Shown here in pieces: positions 13,202 to 20,329 of a stretch of DNA of 22,796 nt. The DNA lies in NCBI GenBank assembly GCA_900555195.1, contig USKC01000012.1:1-22796 (forward strand). Direction: 5' to 3'. The position numbers and the translations under genes were made by a program. Under the pieces are notes generated by a model. The model was not told the DNA's origin. It searched no databases and was given only the letters and a program-made list of their open reading frames with translations. Origin of the DNA: an uncultured Lachnospiraceae bacterium. GTDB taxonomy: Bacteria > Bacillota > Clostridia > Lachnospirales > Lachnospiraceae. Position 1 is the first letter of the stretch, and the number at the start of each line of letters is the position of its first letter.

Positions 13202-15651
13202 TGCAACGAAAACACAGCATGCCGCGGATTCTGCTGGCCGCGCAAGGGAGCGGAAGCGGCAAGACGACGATGACCTGCGCGCTGGTGGGCGCCCTGAAGC
13301 GAAAGGGGAAGAAACCGGCCTGTCTGAAATGCGGCCCGGACTATATTGACCCCATGTTTCATCGGAAAGTCCTGGGTGTTTCTTCCGGGAACCTGGATAC
13401 CTTCTTTACCGATGAGGAGACCACCCGGTATCTGCTTGCCAGGAAGGCGGAGGGCGCGGATATCACCGTTCTGGAAGGCGTGATGGGATACTATGACGGC
13501 CTGGGAGGCGTCAGTGACCGGGCCAGCTCTTATGAGATTGCCAGGGTGACCCGAACGCCGGTGATACTGGTGGTGGATGGAAAAGGGGCCAGCGTATCCC
13601 TGGCCGCCCAGATCAAGGGAATGCTTTCCTTTCGGGAGGATGGCCGAATCTGCGGGATTTTGCTGAACCGGGTGAGGGAAGGATATTATGGCCGGCTGAA
13701 GGAACTGCTGGAGAAAGAATGCGGCCTGCCGGTGCTGGGATTTCTGCCGCCGCTTTCGGAACTGGAACTTCCTTCCAGACATCTGGGGCTGGTGATGCCG
13801 GAGGAACTGGAACGGTTTGAGGCATGGGCGGATGCAGCCGCAGGGGCAGCGCTTGCCCATGTGGATATAGAAAAGATCTGTCGGATCGCGGCAGATGCGG
13901 AATGGCTGTCCGCGAAGGAACCGGCCCTGCCCCGGCTTCCGAGGCAGGTAAGGCTGGCGGTGGCCCGGGACGAAGCCTTTTCCTTTTATTATGAAGAAAA
14001 TCTGGAACTGCTGGAACGCATGGGAGCGCAGCTGGTCTTTTTCTCTCCTCTGCATGATGCCTGTCTGCCGCAGGATGTGGATGGCCTGCTTCTGGGAGGC
14101 GGATATCCGGAAAATTATGCCGAAGATCTTGCGGAAGCGGTCGGGATGCGCCGCTCCATCCGGCAGGCCTGCGAGGGAGGAATGCCCTGTCTGGCGGAGT
14201 GCGGCGGGTTTCTGTACCTGCAGAAGGAGATGAGGGGTGAAAAGGGAGAAGAGACATCTGCTCTGCCTATGACAGTGCCCATGGCAGGAGTGCTGTCCGG
14301 CAGCGGGTATCCTGCGGGAAAGCTGTGCCGTTTTGGCTATATTGAGGCGCGCAGCCGCTATGGGGGCGTGTTTGGGGATGCGGGAGGCGTGCTGCGGGGC
14401 CATGAGTTTCATCACTGGGACTGCACGGAGAACGGCGCCGGTTTCCTGGCGTCCAAGCCGGTTCCCGGGGAAGGGATGGCCAAAGGGAACAAAGCATATC
14501 CCTGCATGGTGTATACGGGCACCATGGCGGCTGGATTCCCCCATTTCTATTATTACAGCAATCCTGGCATGATCCGCTCCTTCCTGGATGCCTGCCTGTC
14601 CTTCCGGGCCGGCCGGGAGGCGGGGAAGCGCTGGGACTTACTCGCAAAGCCCATAGACAGCCTGGGGCTGTTAGAGAAGCATGTGAAGAAGCTGTGCCGG
14701 ATCGCGGGCAGTGCGGAATCCTTTTCTATAAAACCGAGGGCGCTGGTGATCTTCTGCGCGGATCACGGCGTTGTGAAGGAAGGGGTGACACAGACGGGGA
14801 GCCAGGTAACCCGCATCGTGAGCGAGAACTTTGCGGCCGGGCGCTCCACAGTGAATATCCTGGCGGAAATGGCGCAGGCGGATGTTTTTACGGTGGATGT
14901 GGGGATGGACGCGCCGCCTTTTTCCCAGAAGACGCTTATAACGGGCGCGGTGGTGGATCGGAAGATTGCCCGCGGAAGCGGCGATATCGCGGTGGAACCC
15001 GCCATGACACGCGCCCAGTGCGAACAGGCCATAGAAACCGGGATGCGGATCGCAGGAGAACTGAAGGAGAAGGGATACCAAATCCTCGCAACCGGGGAGA
15101 TGGGGATCGGCAACACCACGCCCACCAGCGTGCTGGCCAGCCTGCTTCTGGAGCTGCCAGCTGGGACGGTGACGGGCAGAGGGGCCGGGCTGTCAGAGGA
15201 GGCATATCAGCATAAATGCCAGGTGGTGGAACGGGCGATAGAGCGCGTGAAGGCAAAAGGGATCAGGGAGCCGGTGGAGCTGCTGGCCGAGGCCGGAGGA
15301 TATGAGATCGCGGCCATGACAGGGCTGTTTTTAGGCGGCGCGCGCTTCCGCATTCCTGTGCTCATTGACGGCGCGATTTCAGCAGCCGCGGCTGTGCTGG
15401 CGGCCCGGATGGACGCCAGGGTGCCGGATTGCTGTATCGCTTCCCATTGTTCCAGGGAGAAGGCGTGCGTCCTGTTGTTGGAACAGATTGGCTGCCCCGC
15501 CATCCTCCATGCGGACATGTGCCTTGGTGAAGGGAGCGGGGCAGTGGCCCTCCTTCCGCTTTTGGACATGGCGATGGAGGTATATGCGAGGATGGGGACC
15601 TTTACGGAGTATGAGATTGCTCCGTATGCCCGATACGAGGATGGAAAGTAG
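13198..15651 (+). CDS. cbiA-cobT: Fused cobyrinate a,c-diamide synthase CbiA / nicotinate-nucleotide-dimethylbenzimidazole phosphoribosyltransferase CobT
   Basis: The 817-residue protein joins two distant steps. Residues 1-about 460 are CbiA: the P-loop RILLAAQGSGSGKTTMT, CGPDYIDPMFH, and a glutamine-amidotransferase domain with C335 (LAECGGFLYL) and H402-E-F-H405. It amidates the a and c side chains using ATP and glutamine. Residues about 478-817 are CobT: LLAKPIDSLGLLE matches the conserved TKPPGSLG region, then FCADHGVVKEGVT, GEMGIGNTTPTS and the catalytic-base glutamate E778 in LGEGSGA. It activates the lower-ligand base as its alpha-ribotide. CobT lacks roughly its first 20 residues, replaced by the CbiA tail. 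GGAGG just before ATGATG supports the start, and the coding frame is uninterrupted across the join. Confidence 0.94.
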   Translation: MMQRKHSMPRILLAAQGSGSGKTTMTCALVGALKRKGKKPACLKCGPDYIDPMFHRKVLGVSSGNLDTFFTDEETTRYLLARKAEGADITVLEGVMGYYDGLGGVSDRASSYEIARVTRTPVILVVDGKGASVSLAAQIKGMLSFREDGRICGILLNRVREGYYGRLKELLEKECGLPVLGFLPPLSELELPSRHLGLVMPEELERFEAWADAAAGAALAHVDIEKICRIAADAEWLSAKEPALPRLPRQVRLAVARDEAFSFYYEENLELLERMGAQLVFFSPLHDACLPQDVDGLLLGGGYPENYAEDLAEAVGMRRSIRQACEGGMPCLAECGGFLYLQKEMRGEKGEETSALPMTVPMAGVLSGSGYPAGKLCRFGYIEARSRYGGVFGDAGGVLRGHEFHHWDCTENGAGFLASKPVPGEGMAKGNKAYPCMVYTGTMAAGFPHFYYYSNPGMIRSFLDACLSFRAGREAGKRWDLLAKPIDSLGLLEKHVKKLCRIAGSAESFSIKPRALVIFCADHGVVKEGVTQTGSQVTRIVSENFAAGRSTVNILAEMAQADVFTVDVGMDAPPFSQKTLITGAVVDRKIARGSGDIAVEPAMTRAQCEQAIETGMRIAGELKEKGYQILATGEMGIGNTTPTSVLASLLLELPAGTVTGRGAGLSEEAYQHKCQVVERAIERVKAKGIREPVELLAEAGGYEIAAMTGLFLGGARFRIPVLIDGAISAAAAVLAARMDARVPDCCIASHCSREKACVLLLEQIGCPAILHADMCLGEGSGAVALLPLLDMAMEVYARMGTFTEYEIAPYARYEDGK

Positions 15652-15661
15652 AGGAAAAAGC

Positions 15662-16255
15662 ATGCTCTATTTAATAACAGGCGGAAGCGGAAGCGGGAAA
15701 TCCGCCTATGCGGAAGCGGCAGCTGTCTCCTGGCGTGAGCGGCACTGCCCGCAGGGAAGGCTGTATTATGTGGCGACCATGATTCCCTGGGACGCGGAAT
15801 GCGAAAAGAGGATTGAGCGGCACAGGAAGATGCGTAAGGAGAAAGGCTTCCATACCATTGAGCGGTACTGGGACATCGGCCGACTGGAAGAGGACAGCGA
15901 GGCTGCGGTGACAAAACAGGACGTCCTTTTGGTGGAATGCCTTTCCAACCTGCTGGCAAACGAGCGCTATGGACAGCCGGGCGTCTATGCGGGAAGCATT
16001 CGCAAAGAGAAAGAGGAAGCCCTGCGGGAAGCAAAGCAGGCGATCCTTTCTCCCCTGCTGGCGCTGAATGCGCGGGCGGGAGGATTGTTTCTGGTGACCA
16101 ATGAGGTATTTTCAGAAGGGAAGGCGGAAGGGGATATGGAAGAATACTGCCGCCTGCTTGGCGGGCTGAACTGTCTCATCGCAGCCCGGGCCGACGGGGT
16201 GGCGGAGGTTGCCTGCGGAATTCCCTTCGCGGTGAAAGGAGAACTGCCATGCTGA
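15662..16255 (+). CDS. cobU: Adenosylcobinamide kinase / adenosylcobinamide-phosphate guanylyltransferase CobU
   Basis: This 197-residue enzyme phosphorylates adenosylcobinamide and transfers GMP to it, giving AdoCbi-GDP for CobS. The P-loop GGSGSGKS is at residues 7-14 and H54 in RIERHRKMR fits the guanylylated histidine of the family. VECLSNLLANE matches the conserved middle segment. The usual C-terminal VTNEVGxGIVPE stretch is altered here to VTNEVFSEGKAEGD, while the second, shorter CobU-like gene downstream keeps the canonical form. The frame stays open well upstream, but ATG 15662 is right because GAGGAA (15651-15656) precedes it and the conserved N-terminus begins there. It overlaps cobS by seven bases. 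Confidence 0.92.
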   Translation: MLYLITGGSGSGKSAYAEAAAVSWRERHCPQGRLYYVATMIPWDAECEKRIERHRKMRKEKGFHTIERYWDIGRLEEDSEAAVTKQDVLLVECLSNLLANERYGQPGVYAGSIRKEKEEALREAKQAILSPLLALNARAGGLFLVTNEVFSEGKAEGDMEEYCRLLGGLNCLIAARADGVAEVACGIPFAVKGELPC

Positions 16256-17010
16256 AAGCGATGATGATCGCCTTTTCCACCTACTCCAGGATCCCTATGC
16301 CGCAGATCGGGTGGGAGAAGGAAAACATGCGGTATACGCTCTGCTTTTTTCCACTGGTGGGAGCGGTGACTGGATTGTGCAGCGTTCTGGCATTCTGGCT
16401 GCTGCGCCGCCTGGGAGCGGGAAGCGGGCTGATCTGCGCGGTTCTGACAGCCCTCCCCATCCTGATAAACGGCGGGATCCATATGGATGGGTTCATGGAT
16501 ACCATGGATGCGGAACGCTCTTATAAAAGCCGGGAAGAAAAACTGTGCATCCTGAAGGATCCCCATGCGGGCGCATTTGCCATCCTGTCCTGCGGACTGT
16601 ATCTGTTGGTCAGCTTCGGACTTTTTGGGGAAATCACGGAAAAGGAAATCAGATATGTGGCGGCAGGGTACATCCTTTCACGAACTTTAAGCGGCTTATC
16701 CGTAGTCACCCTCCGCAAGGCCAGGACGGATGGGATGGCGGCAGGAACGGCGGATGCGGCCTGGCCCGGCGTCAAGTGGGTGCTGGCTGTCTGGCTGGCG
16801 GCGGTCGGGGGGATACTGCTGTATCTGGATCCCATCCGGGGAGGGGCGGTTCTGCTGGCCGGCGCACTGTGCTTCTGGCATTACCGCCGCATGGCCTACC
16901 GGACGTTTGGCGGAATAACCGGAGACCTGGCTGGATATTTCCTGCAGGTCTGCGAACTGGCAGTGCTGTGCGCGCTGGCGGCCGTGAGCCTTGCGGTGAA
17001 AGGAAGCTGA
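16249..17010 (+). CDS. cobS: Adenosylcobinamide-GDP ribazoletransferase (cobalamin-5'-phosphate synthase) CobS
   Basis: This 253-residue integral membrane enzyme joins AdoCbi-GDP with alpha-ribazole phosphate. Family landmarks are AFSTYSRIPMP at the N-terminus, FFPLVGAVTG, and INGGIHMDGFMDTMDAERS (about residues 74-92), the acidic motif that binds metal and substrate. TFGGITGDLAGYFLQVCEL near the C-terminus is also typical. Five or six hydrophobic stretches are visible. AAAGGAG lies eight to ten bases upstream of the ATG. It overlaps the cobU stop, and 51 bases with a hairpin separate it from the next gene. Confidence 0.94.
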   Translation: MLKAMMIAFSTYSRIPMPQIGWEKENMRYTLCFFPLVGAVTGLCSVLAFWLLRRLGAGSGLICAVLTALPILINGGIHMDGFMDTMDAERSYKSREEKLCILKDPHAGAFAILSCGLYLLVSFGLFGEITEKEIRYVAAGYILSRTLSGLSVVTLRKARTDGMAAGTADAAWPGVKWVLAVWLAAVGGILLYLDPIRGGAVLLAGALCFWHYRRMAYRTFGGITGDLAGYFLQVCELAVLCALAAVSLAVKGS

Positions 17011-17013
17011 ACG

Positions 17014-17044
17014 GTTACAATTCGGCCAAATGCTGAATTGTAAC
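17014..17044. repeat. Intergenic hairpin repeat, copy B
   Basis: GTTACAATTC (17014-17023) pairs perfectly with GAATTGTAAC (17035-17044) across an 11-base loop containing GGCCAAA. It starts three bases after the cobS stop and ends just before the AAGGAG ribosome site of the next gene. No T-run follows, so it may mark an insertion point, a processing site or a partial transcription pause inside the operon. It is a diverged, inverted copy of the hairpin at 1518-1547. Confidence 0.65.
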
Positions 17045-17061
17045 ACGGAAAGGAGAAGAGA

Positions 17062-17397
17062 ATGGAACTGATCTGGATAACCGGCGGAGCCTGGCAGGGA
17101 AAGACGGACTACGCCCGATCCAACTATGGAGAGGAATGGGAGATCCGTCCCCATTATGAACAGACGGTGCGCCGTCAGCTGCTGGAAGGAAAAGACCCGA
17201 TGGAGGAAGCGAGAAAGCTCCTGGAAGGGGAGGGGAAACTGGTTCTGATCGGCGACGAAATCGGCTGCGGCATTGTTCCCGCGGATCCGTTTGAGCGGGC
17301 GTACCGGGAGGCGAACGGAAGGGTCGCCTGCTTCCTGGCAGGGGAAGCAAAGCAGGTAATTCGTGTGGTCTGCGGAATAGGGAGCCGTTTGAAATGA
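17062..17397 (+). CDS. Short CobU-like nucleotide-binding protein
   Basis: The 111-residue product resembles CobU at both ends but lacks the middle. The N-terminus LIWITGGAWQGKTDYA (residues 3-18) carries a P-loop-like GGAWQGKT. The C-terminal half has DEIGCGIVPADPFERAYRE and GRVACFLAGEAKQVIRVVCGIG, close to the canonical CobU end. CobU is normally about 180 residues; here the guanylylated-histidine region and conserved centre are missing, although PHYEQ supplies one histidine near residue 33. I have a recollection of short CobU-like proteins in Clostridia cobalamin operons. It may be a kinase-only form, a partner subunit or a regulator. AAGGAG (17050-17055) supports the start, and the stop overlaps cobC as ATGA. 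Confidence 0.82.
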   Translation: MELIWITGGAWQGKTDYARSNYGEEWEIRPHYEQTVRRQLLEGKDPMEEARKLLEGEGKLVLIGDEIGCGIVPADPFERAYREANGRVACFLAGEAKQVIRVVCGIGSRLK

Positions 17398-18050
17398 GGC
17401 TGTATCTGTACCGGCATGGAAGCACGAAGGGCAATCTGGAACGCAGATATGTGGGAAGCACGGACGAGGAATTGCTCGATAAGAGCGCAGACGAGATTCG
17501 GCGATTGGAGGTGCCCGCCGCCAAACGGATCTATGTAAGTCCCATGAGGCGCTGCATCCAGACCGCGCAGCTGCTCTATCCGGGGAAACCCCTCATTGTG
17601 ATTGAAGAATTCCGGGAGTGTGATTTTGGGGCCTATGAATACTGCAATTATGACCAACTGAAGGGACAGGCTGCCTATCAGCGGTTTATCGACACCTTTG
17701 GAAAATGCGGCTTTCCGGGTGGAGAGGATCGGGACGCTTTTCAGGACAGGTGCCTTCGGGGCTTCGCCCGCCTGCTGGAACAGGAGCGGGCCTGCGCCCC
17801 CTTAGCAGGAAAGGACAGAGAGGCCATCGCAATGGTGGTGCACGGCGGGACGATCATGGCCCTGCTGGATCGCTACAGCGATCCGCATGGAGACTATTAT
17901 GACTGGCAGATCGGCTGCGGCCAGGGTTTTTCCCTGGATGTGTATGAGGAGACGCCCCGTACCGTGAATGGCCGGGCTGAGACAAAGGCGGGACAGTTTC
18001 GCTTCAGGAAGATAGAACGGCTTTTTGGCAGCCAGTGCAGCGGGGAATAG
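17394..18050 (+). CDS. cobC: Alpha-ribazole phosphatase-type histidine phosphatase CobC
   Basis: This 218-residue histidine (phosphoglycerate mutase-like) phosphatase should remove the 5'-phosphate from alpha-ribazole phosphate or from adenosylcobalamin phosphate, the final step. The catalytic RHG is at residues 7-9 (LYLYRHGSTKGN), SPMRRCIQTAQ supplies the second arginine region, EFRECDFGAYE the acidic segment, and VVHGGT (near residue 147) the second catalytic histidine. Sequence alone cannot separate CobC from other phosphatases of this fold, but its place between cobS/cobU-like genes and cbiB makes CobC the best call. Its start overlaps the preceding stop (ATGA). Confidence 0.88.
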   Translation: MRLYLYRHGSTKGNLERRYVGSTDEELLDKSADEIRRLEVPAAKRIYVSPMRRCIQTAQLLYPGKPLIVIEEFRECDFGAYEYCNYDQLKGQAAYQRFIDTFGKCGFPGGEDRDAFQDRCLRGFARLLEQERACAPLAGKDREAIAMVVHGGTIMALLDRYSDPHGDYYDWQIGCGQGFSLDVYEETPRTVNGRAETKAGQFRFRKIERLFGSQCSGE

Positions 18051-18063
18051 AGAAAGGACGGGT

Positions 18064-19056
18064 ATGGAAAGAGCGATCATAGTGGGTGCAGGATTTCTGC
18101 TGGATCTGATATTCGGGGATCCGCTTTGGCTGTGGCATCCGGTGATGGGAATCGGAAAAGTGATCTCATGGGGAGAACGGGCGCTTCGCCGGCTGTTCGG
18201 CCTGAGTGAGGAGAGGGAAGCGGATCGGAAAAAGAAACTGGCAGCTGGCGTGCTGCTCGTGATCGGCACATTGGCCGTATCCGTGGCGGTTCCTGTCTGT
18301 CTGCTTACGGCGGCAGGATGGATTCACCCGGCTCTGCGGCTGCTCCTTTCATGCGTGATGTGTTATCAGCTGCTGGCCGCCAGATCTTTAAAGACGGAGA
18401 GCATGAAGGTCTATTGGGCATTGAAAAAAGGGGATGTGGAAGGGGCCAGGACGGCGGTATCCCGAATCGTGGGGCGGGATACAAAACGGCTGGACGAACA
18501 GGGAATCATCCGTGCTGCGGTGGAGACCGTGGCGGAGAACACCTCCGACGGCGTGATCGCACCGCTTCTGTATCTTTTGGCCTTCGGCATTCCGGGCGGG
18601 TTTTTCTATAAAGCGGTCAATACGATGGACTCCATGATCGGTTATAAGAACGACCGCTATCTGTATCTGGGGCGTGCGGCGGCGAAGCTGGACGATATGG
18701 CGAACTTCCTCCCTGCAAGAATTTCCGCGGCCTGCATGATCGCGGCGGCCTGGCTTCTGGGAATGAATGCCAAAGGGGCGGTGAAGGTGTTTGTAAGAGA
18801 CCGGTTCCGCCATGCCAGCCCCAATTCCGCCCAGACGGAAGCGGTCTGTGCGGGAGCGCTGTCGGTCCAACTGGCAGGAGACGCCTGGTATTTCGGCAGG
18901 CGGGTCGCCAAACCCACCATCGGAGATGCGCTGCGGCCGGCGGAAGCGGAGGACATCCAAAGAGCCAACCGTCTGATGATGGCCTCCTCCTTACTAGCTC
19001 TTTTCCTGGGGCTTGGCCTGGTTGTGGGAGGAAACTTGTTGTTTGGGAGATTTTAG
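18064..19056 (+). CDS. cbiB: Adenosylcobinamide-phosphate synthase CbiB (CobD in the aerobic naming)
   Basis: This 330-residue membrane protein attaches (R)-1-amino-2-propanol phosphate, or aminopropanol, to cobyric acid. The family opening LLDLIFGDPLWLWHPVMGIG is at about residues 12-31, and VSRIVGRDT, AAVETVAENTSDGVIAPLLY, AVNTMDSMIGYKN and RDRFRHASPNSAQTEA are all textbook CbiB blocks. Four or five hydrophobic segments are visible. The frame is open back to a TTG at 18025, but ATG 18064 is preferred because AAAGGA (18053-18058) precedes it and it follows the cobC stop directly. About 100 bases of structured intergenic DNA follow before the next CDS. Confidence 0.94.
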   Translation: MERAIIVGAGFLLDLIFGDPLWLWHPVMGIGKVISWGERALRRLFGLSEEREADRKKKLAAGVLLVIGTLAVSVAVPVCLLTAAGWIHPALRLLLSCVMCYQLLAARSLKTESMKVYWALKKGDVEGARTAVSRIVGRDTKRLDEQGIIRAAVETVAENTSDGVIAPLLYLLAFGIPGGFFYKAVNTMDSMIGYKNDRYLYLGRAAAKLDDMANFLPARISAACMIAAAWLLGMNAKGAVKVFVRDRFRHASPNSAQTEAVCAGALSVQLAGDAWYFGRRVAKPTIGDALRPAEAEDIQRANRLMMASSLLALFLGLGLVVGGNLLFGRF

Positions 19057-19142
19057 GGGATTTGCGCCGAAGCGTCGCAAATCCAGTGATCGCGACGCCG
19101 AACTGGAGGTTCGGCGCGCGTGCCTAGCGTAAAACGCTTCGG
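19057..19142 (+). other. Compact structured element before the PLP decarboxylase gene
   Basis: GGATTTGCG (19058-19066) pairs with CGCAAATCC (19076-19084), leaving a loop of exactly nine bases, CCGAAGCGT (19067-19075). That loop is fully complementary to ACGCTTCGG (19134-19142), just before the ribosome site, so a pseudoknot is possible. Between them CGCCGAAC (19096-19103) pairs with GTTCGGCG (19109-19116). A competing pairing, GCGTCGC (19072-19078) with GCGACGC (19092-19098), also exists. It may be a repeat element, an RNA regulator of the downstream gene, or both. Confidence 0.55.
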
Positions 19143-19155
19143 CATGGAGGTAAAA

Positions 19156-20271
19156 ATGATAGAATTGCATGGCGGGGATATATACCGCAACCATGTGGAA
19201 TATGATTTTTCAGTCAATGTGAATCCCCTCGGTATGCCGGAGGGGAGCGTCCGGGCGGCACAGGAAGCGATCCTGCATTCCACACGCTATCCGGACTGGC
19301 GGGGAGAGGCGCTTTGCCGCGCCATTGCGGAAGCGGAAGGGGTGGAAGCGGAATGGATCCTGCCCGGAAATGGAGCGGCGGAGCTGATCTATGGGATTTG
19401 CGCCGCTGTGCGCGGATGCGGCGCCGAAAGGCACAAGAGAGGGCCGTCCGGCGGGGCCGCGGCCTTTACCGGGATGATGAGCGCCCCTTCCTTTCAGGAG
19501 TATGAAGCGGCCGTGAACGCGGCCGGGGGAGAAGCACTGTTCTGGAACCTTTCAGGGAAAGAAGGGTTTGTGCTGACGGAAGGGATCCTTGGAATGATAG
19601 AGGAAGAAAAGCCGGATGTGCTCTTCCTCTGTAATCCTGCCAATCCAACCGGACTTTTGACGGGAAAAAACTTGCTTCTTCAGATCATAGAGACCTGTGA
19701 ACGGACGGGCACCTGGTTCTGCCTGGACGAATGCTTTCTGCCCTTTCTCGAACAGGAGGGAGCGCTGAGCCTGAAGCGGGAATGTGCGGGGTATCCTCAT
19801 CTGATCGTGCTGCGGGCGTTCACCAAGATCTACGGGATGCCCGGGCTCAGGCTGGGTTATGCGGTGAGTGCAAACGCATCCTTCCGGGAGCGGCTGCGGC
19901 GCTGCCTGCCGCCATGGAATACGTCTCTTCCGGCACAGATGGCCGGAATCGCGGCGCTTTCCGACCGCGCATATCTGAAGCGGACGAGGGCGCTGATTGA
20001 GGAAGAAAAGAGGCGGCTCATGGAAGCCATGGAGGAAGGGCTTGCGGAGCAAATCATTGGCCATGCGGCGAATTTTCTCTTTTTCCGGGGAAGGAGGGAT
20101 CTGAAGGAACGGATGCTGGAACAGGGGATCCTGATCCGTTCCTGCGCGGATTTTCGGAATCTGGGAGAGGGATATTTTCGGATCGGAATACGGACCAGGG
20201 AAGAGAATGAAGAGCTGCTTCGCAGATGGAGGGCCATGGAAGGAAAATGTACGGCGGCTGCGAAGGGCTGA
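19156..20271 (+). CDS. cobD: CobD-type L-threonine-O-3-phosphate decarboxylase (PLP enzyme)
   Basis: This 371-residue fold-type I aminotransferase-like enzyme should make (R)-1-aminopropan-2-ol phosphate, the substrate for CbiB. The N-terminus MIELHGGDIYRNH with DFSVNVNPLG (residues 18-27) is typical of CobD/HisC-like proteins in cobalamin operons. LPGNGAAELIYG, LFLCNPANPTG and the Schiff-base lysine K224 in AFTKIYGMPGLRLGYAV follow. ATG 19156 is preferred over 19120 because GGAGGT (19146-19151) precedes it. Residues about 86-108 (CGAERHKRGPSGG and flanks) look like an insertion relative to the usual short link before APSFQEYE, and the DNA at its start repeats 13 bases of the upstream intergenic element. 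HisC itself is unlikely given the context. Confidence 0.9.
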   Translation: MIELHGGDIYRNHVEYDFSVNVNPLGMPEGSVRAAQEAILHSTRYPDWRGEALCRAIAEAEGVEAEWILPGNGAAELIYGICAAVRGCGAERHKRGPSGGAAAFTGMMSAPSFQEYEAAVNAAGGEALFWNLSGKEGFVLTEGILGMIEEEKPDVLFLCNPANPTGLLTGKNLLLQIIETCERTGTWFCLDECFLPFLEQEGALSLKRECAGYPHLIVLRAFTKIYGMPGLRLGYAVSANASFRERLRRCLPPWNTSLPAQMAGIAALSDRAYLKRTRALIEEEKRRLMEAMEEGLAEQIIGHAANFLFFRGRRDLKERMLEQGILIRSCADFRNLGEGYFRIGIRTREENEELLRRWRAMEGKCTAAAKG

Positions 20272-20329
20272 CGGAGGAATGCGAAAGGTGCCAATGATTA
20301 GGAAATAACGCTTAAGCATGGAGGGAAAG

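Noticed and set aside
15365..15661. N-terminal extension of CobU
   Set aside because: The frame is open upstream, but this part overlaps the conserved end of CobT and the CobU P-loop starts right after ATG 15662, which has its own ribosome site.
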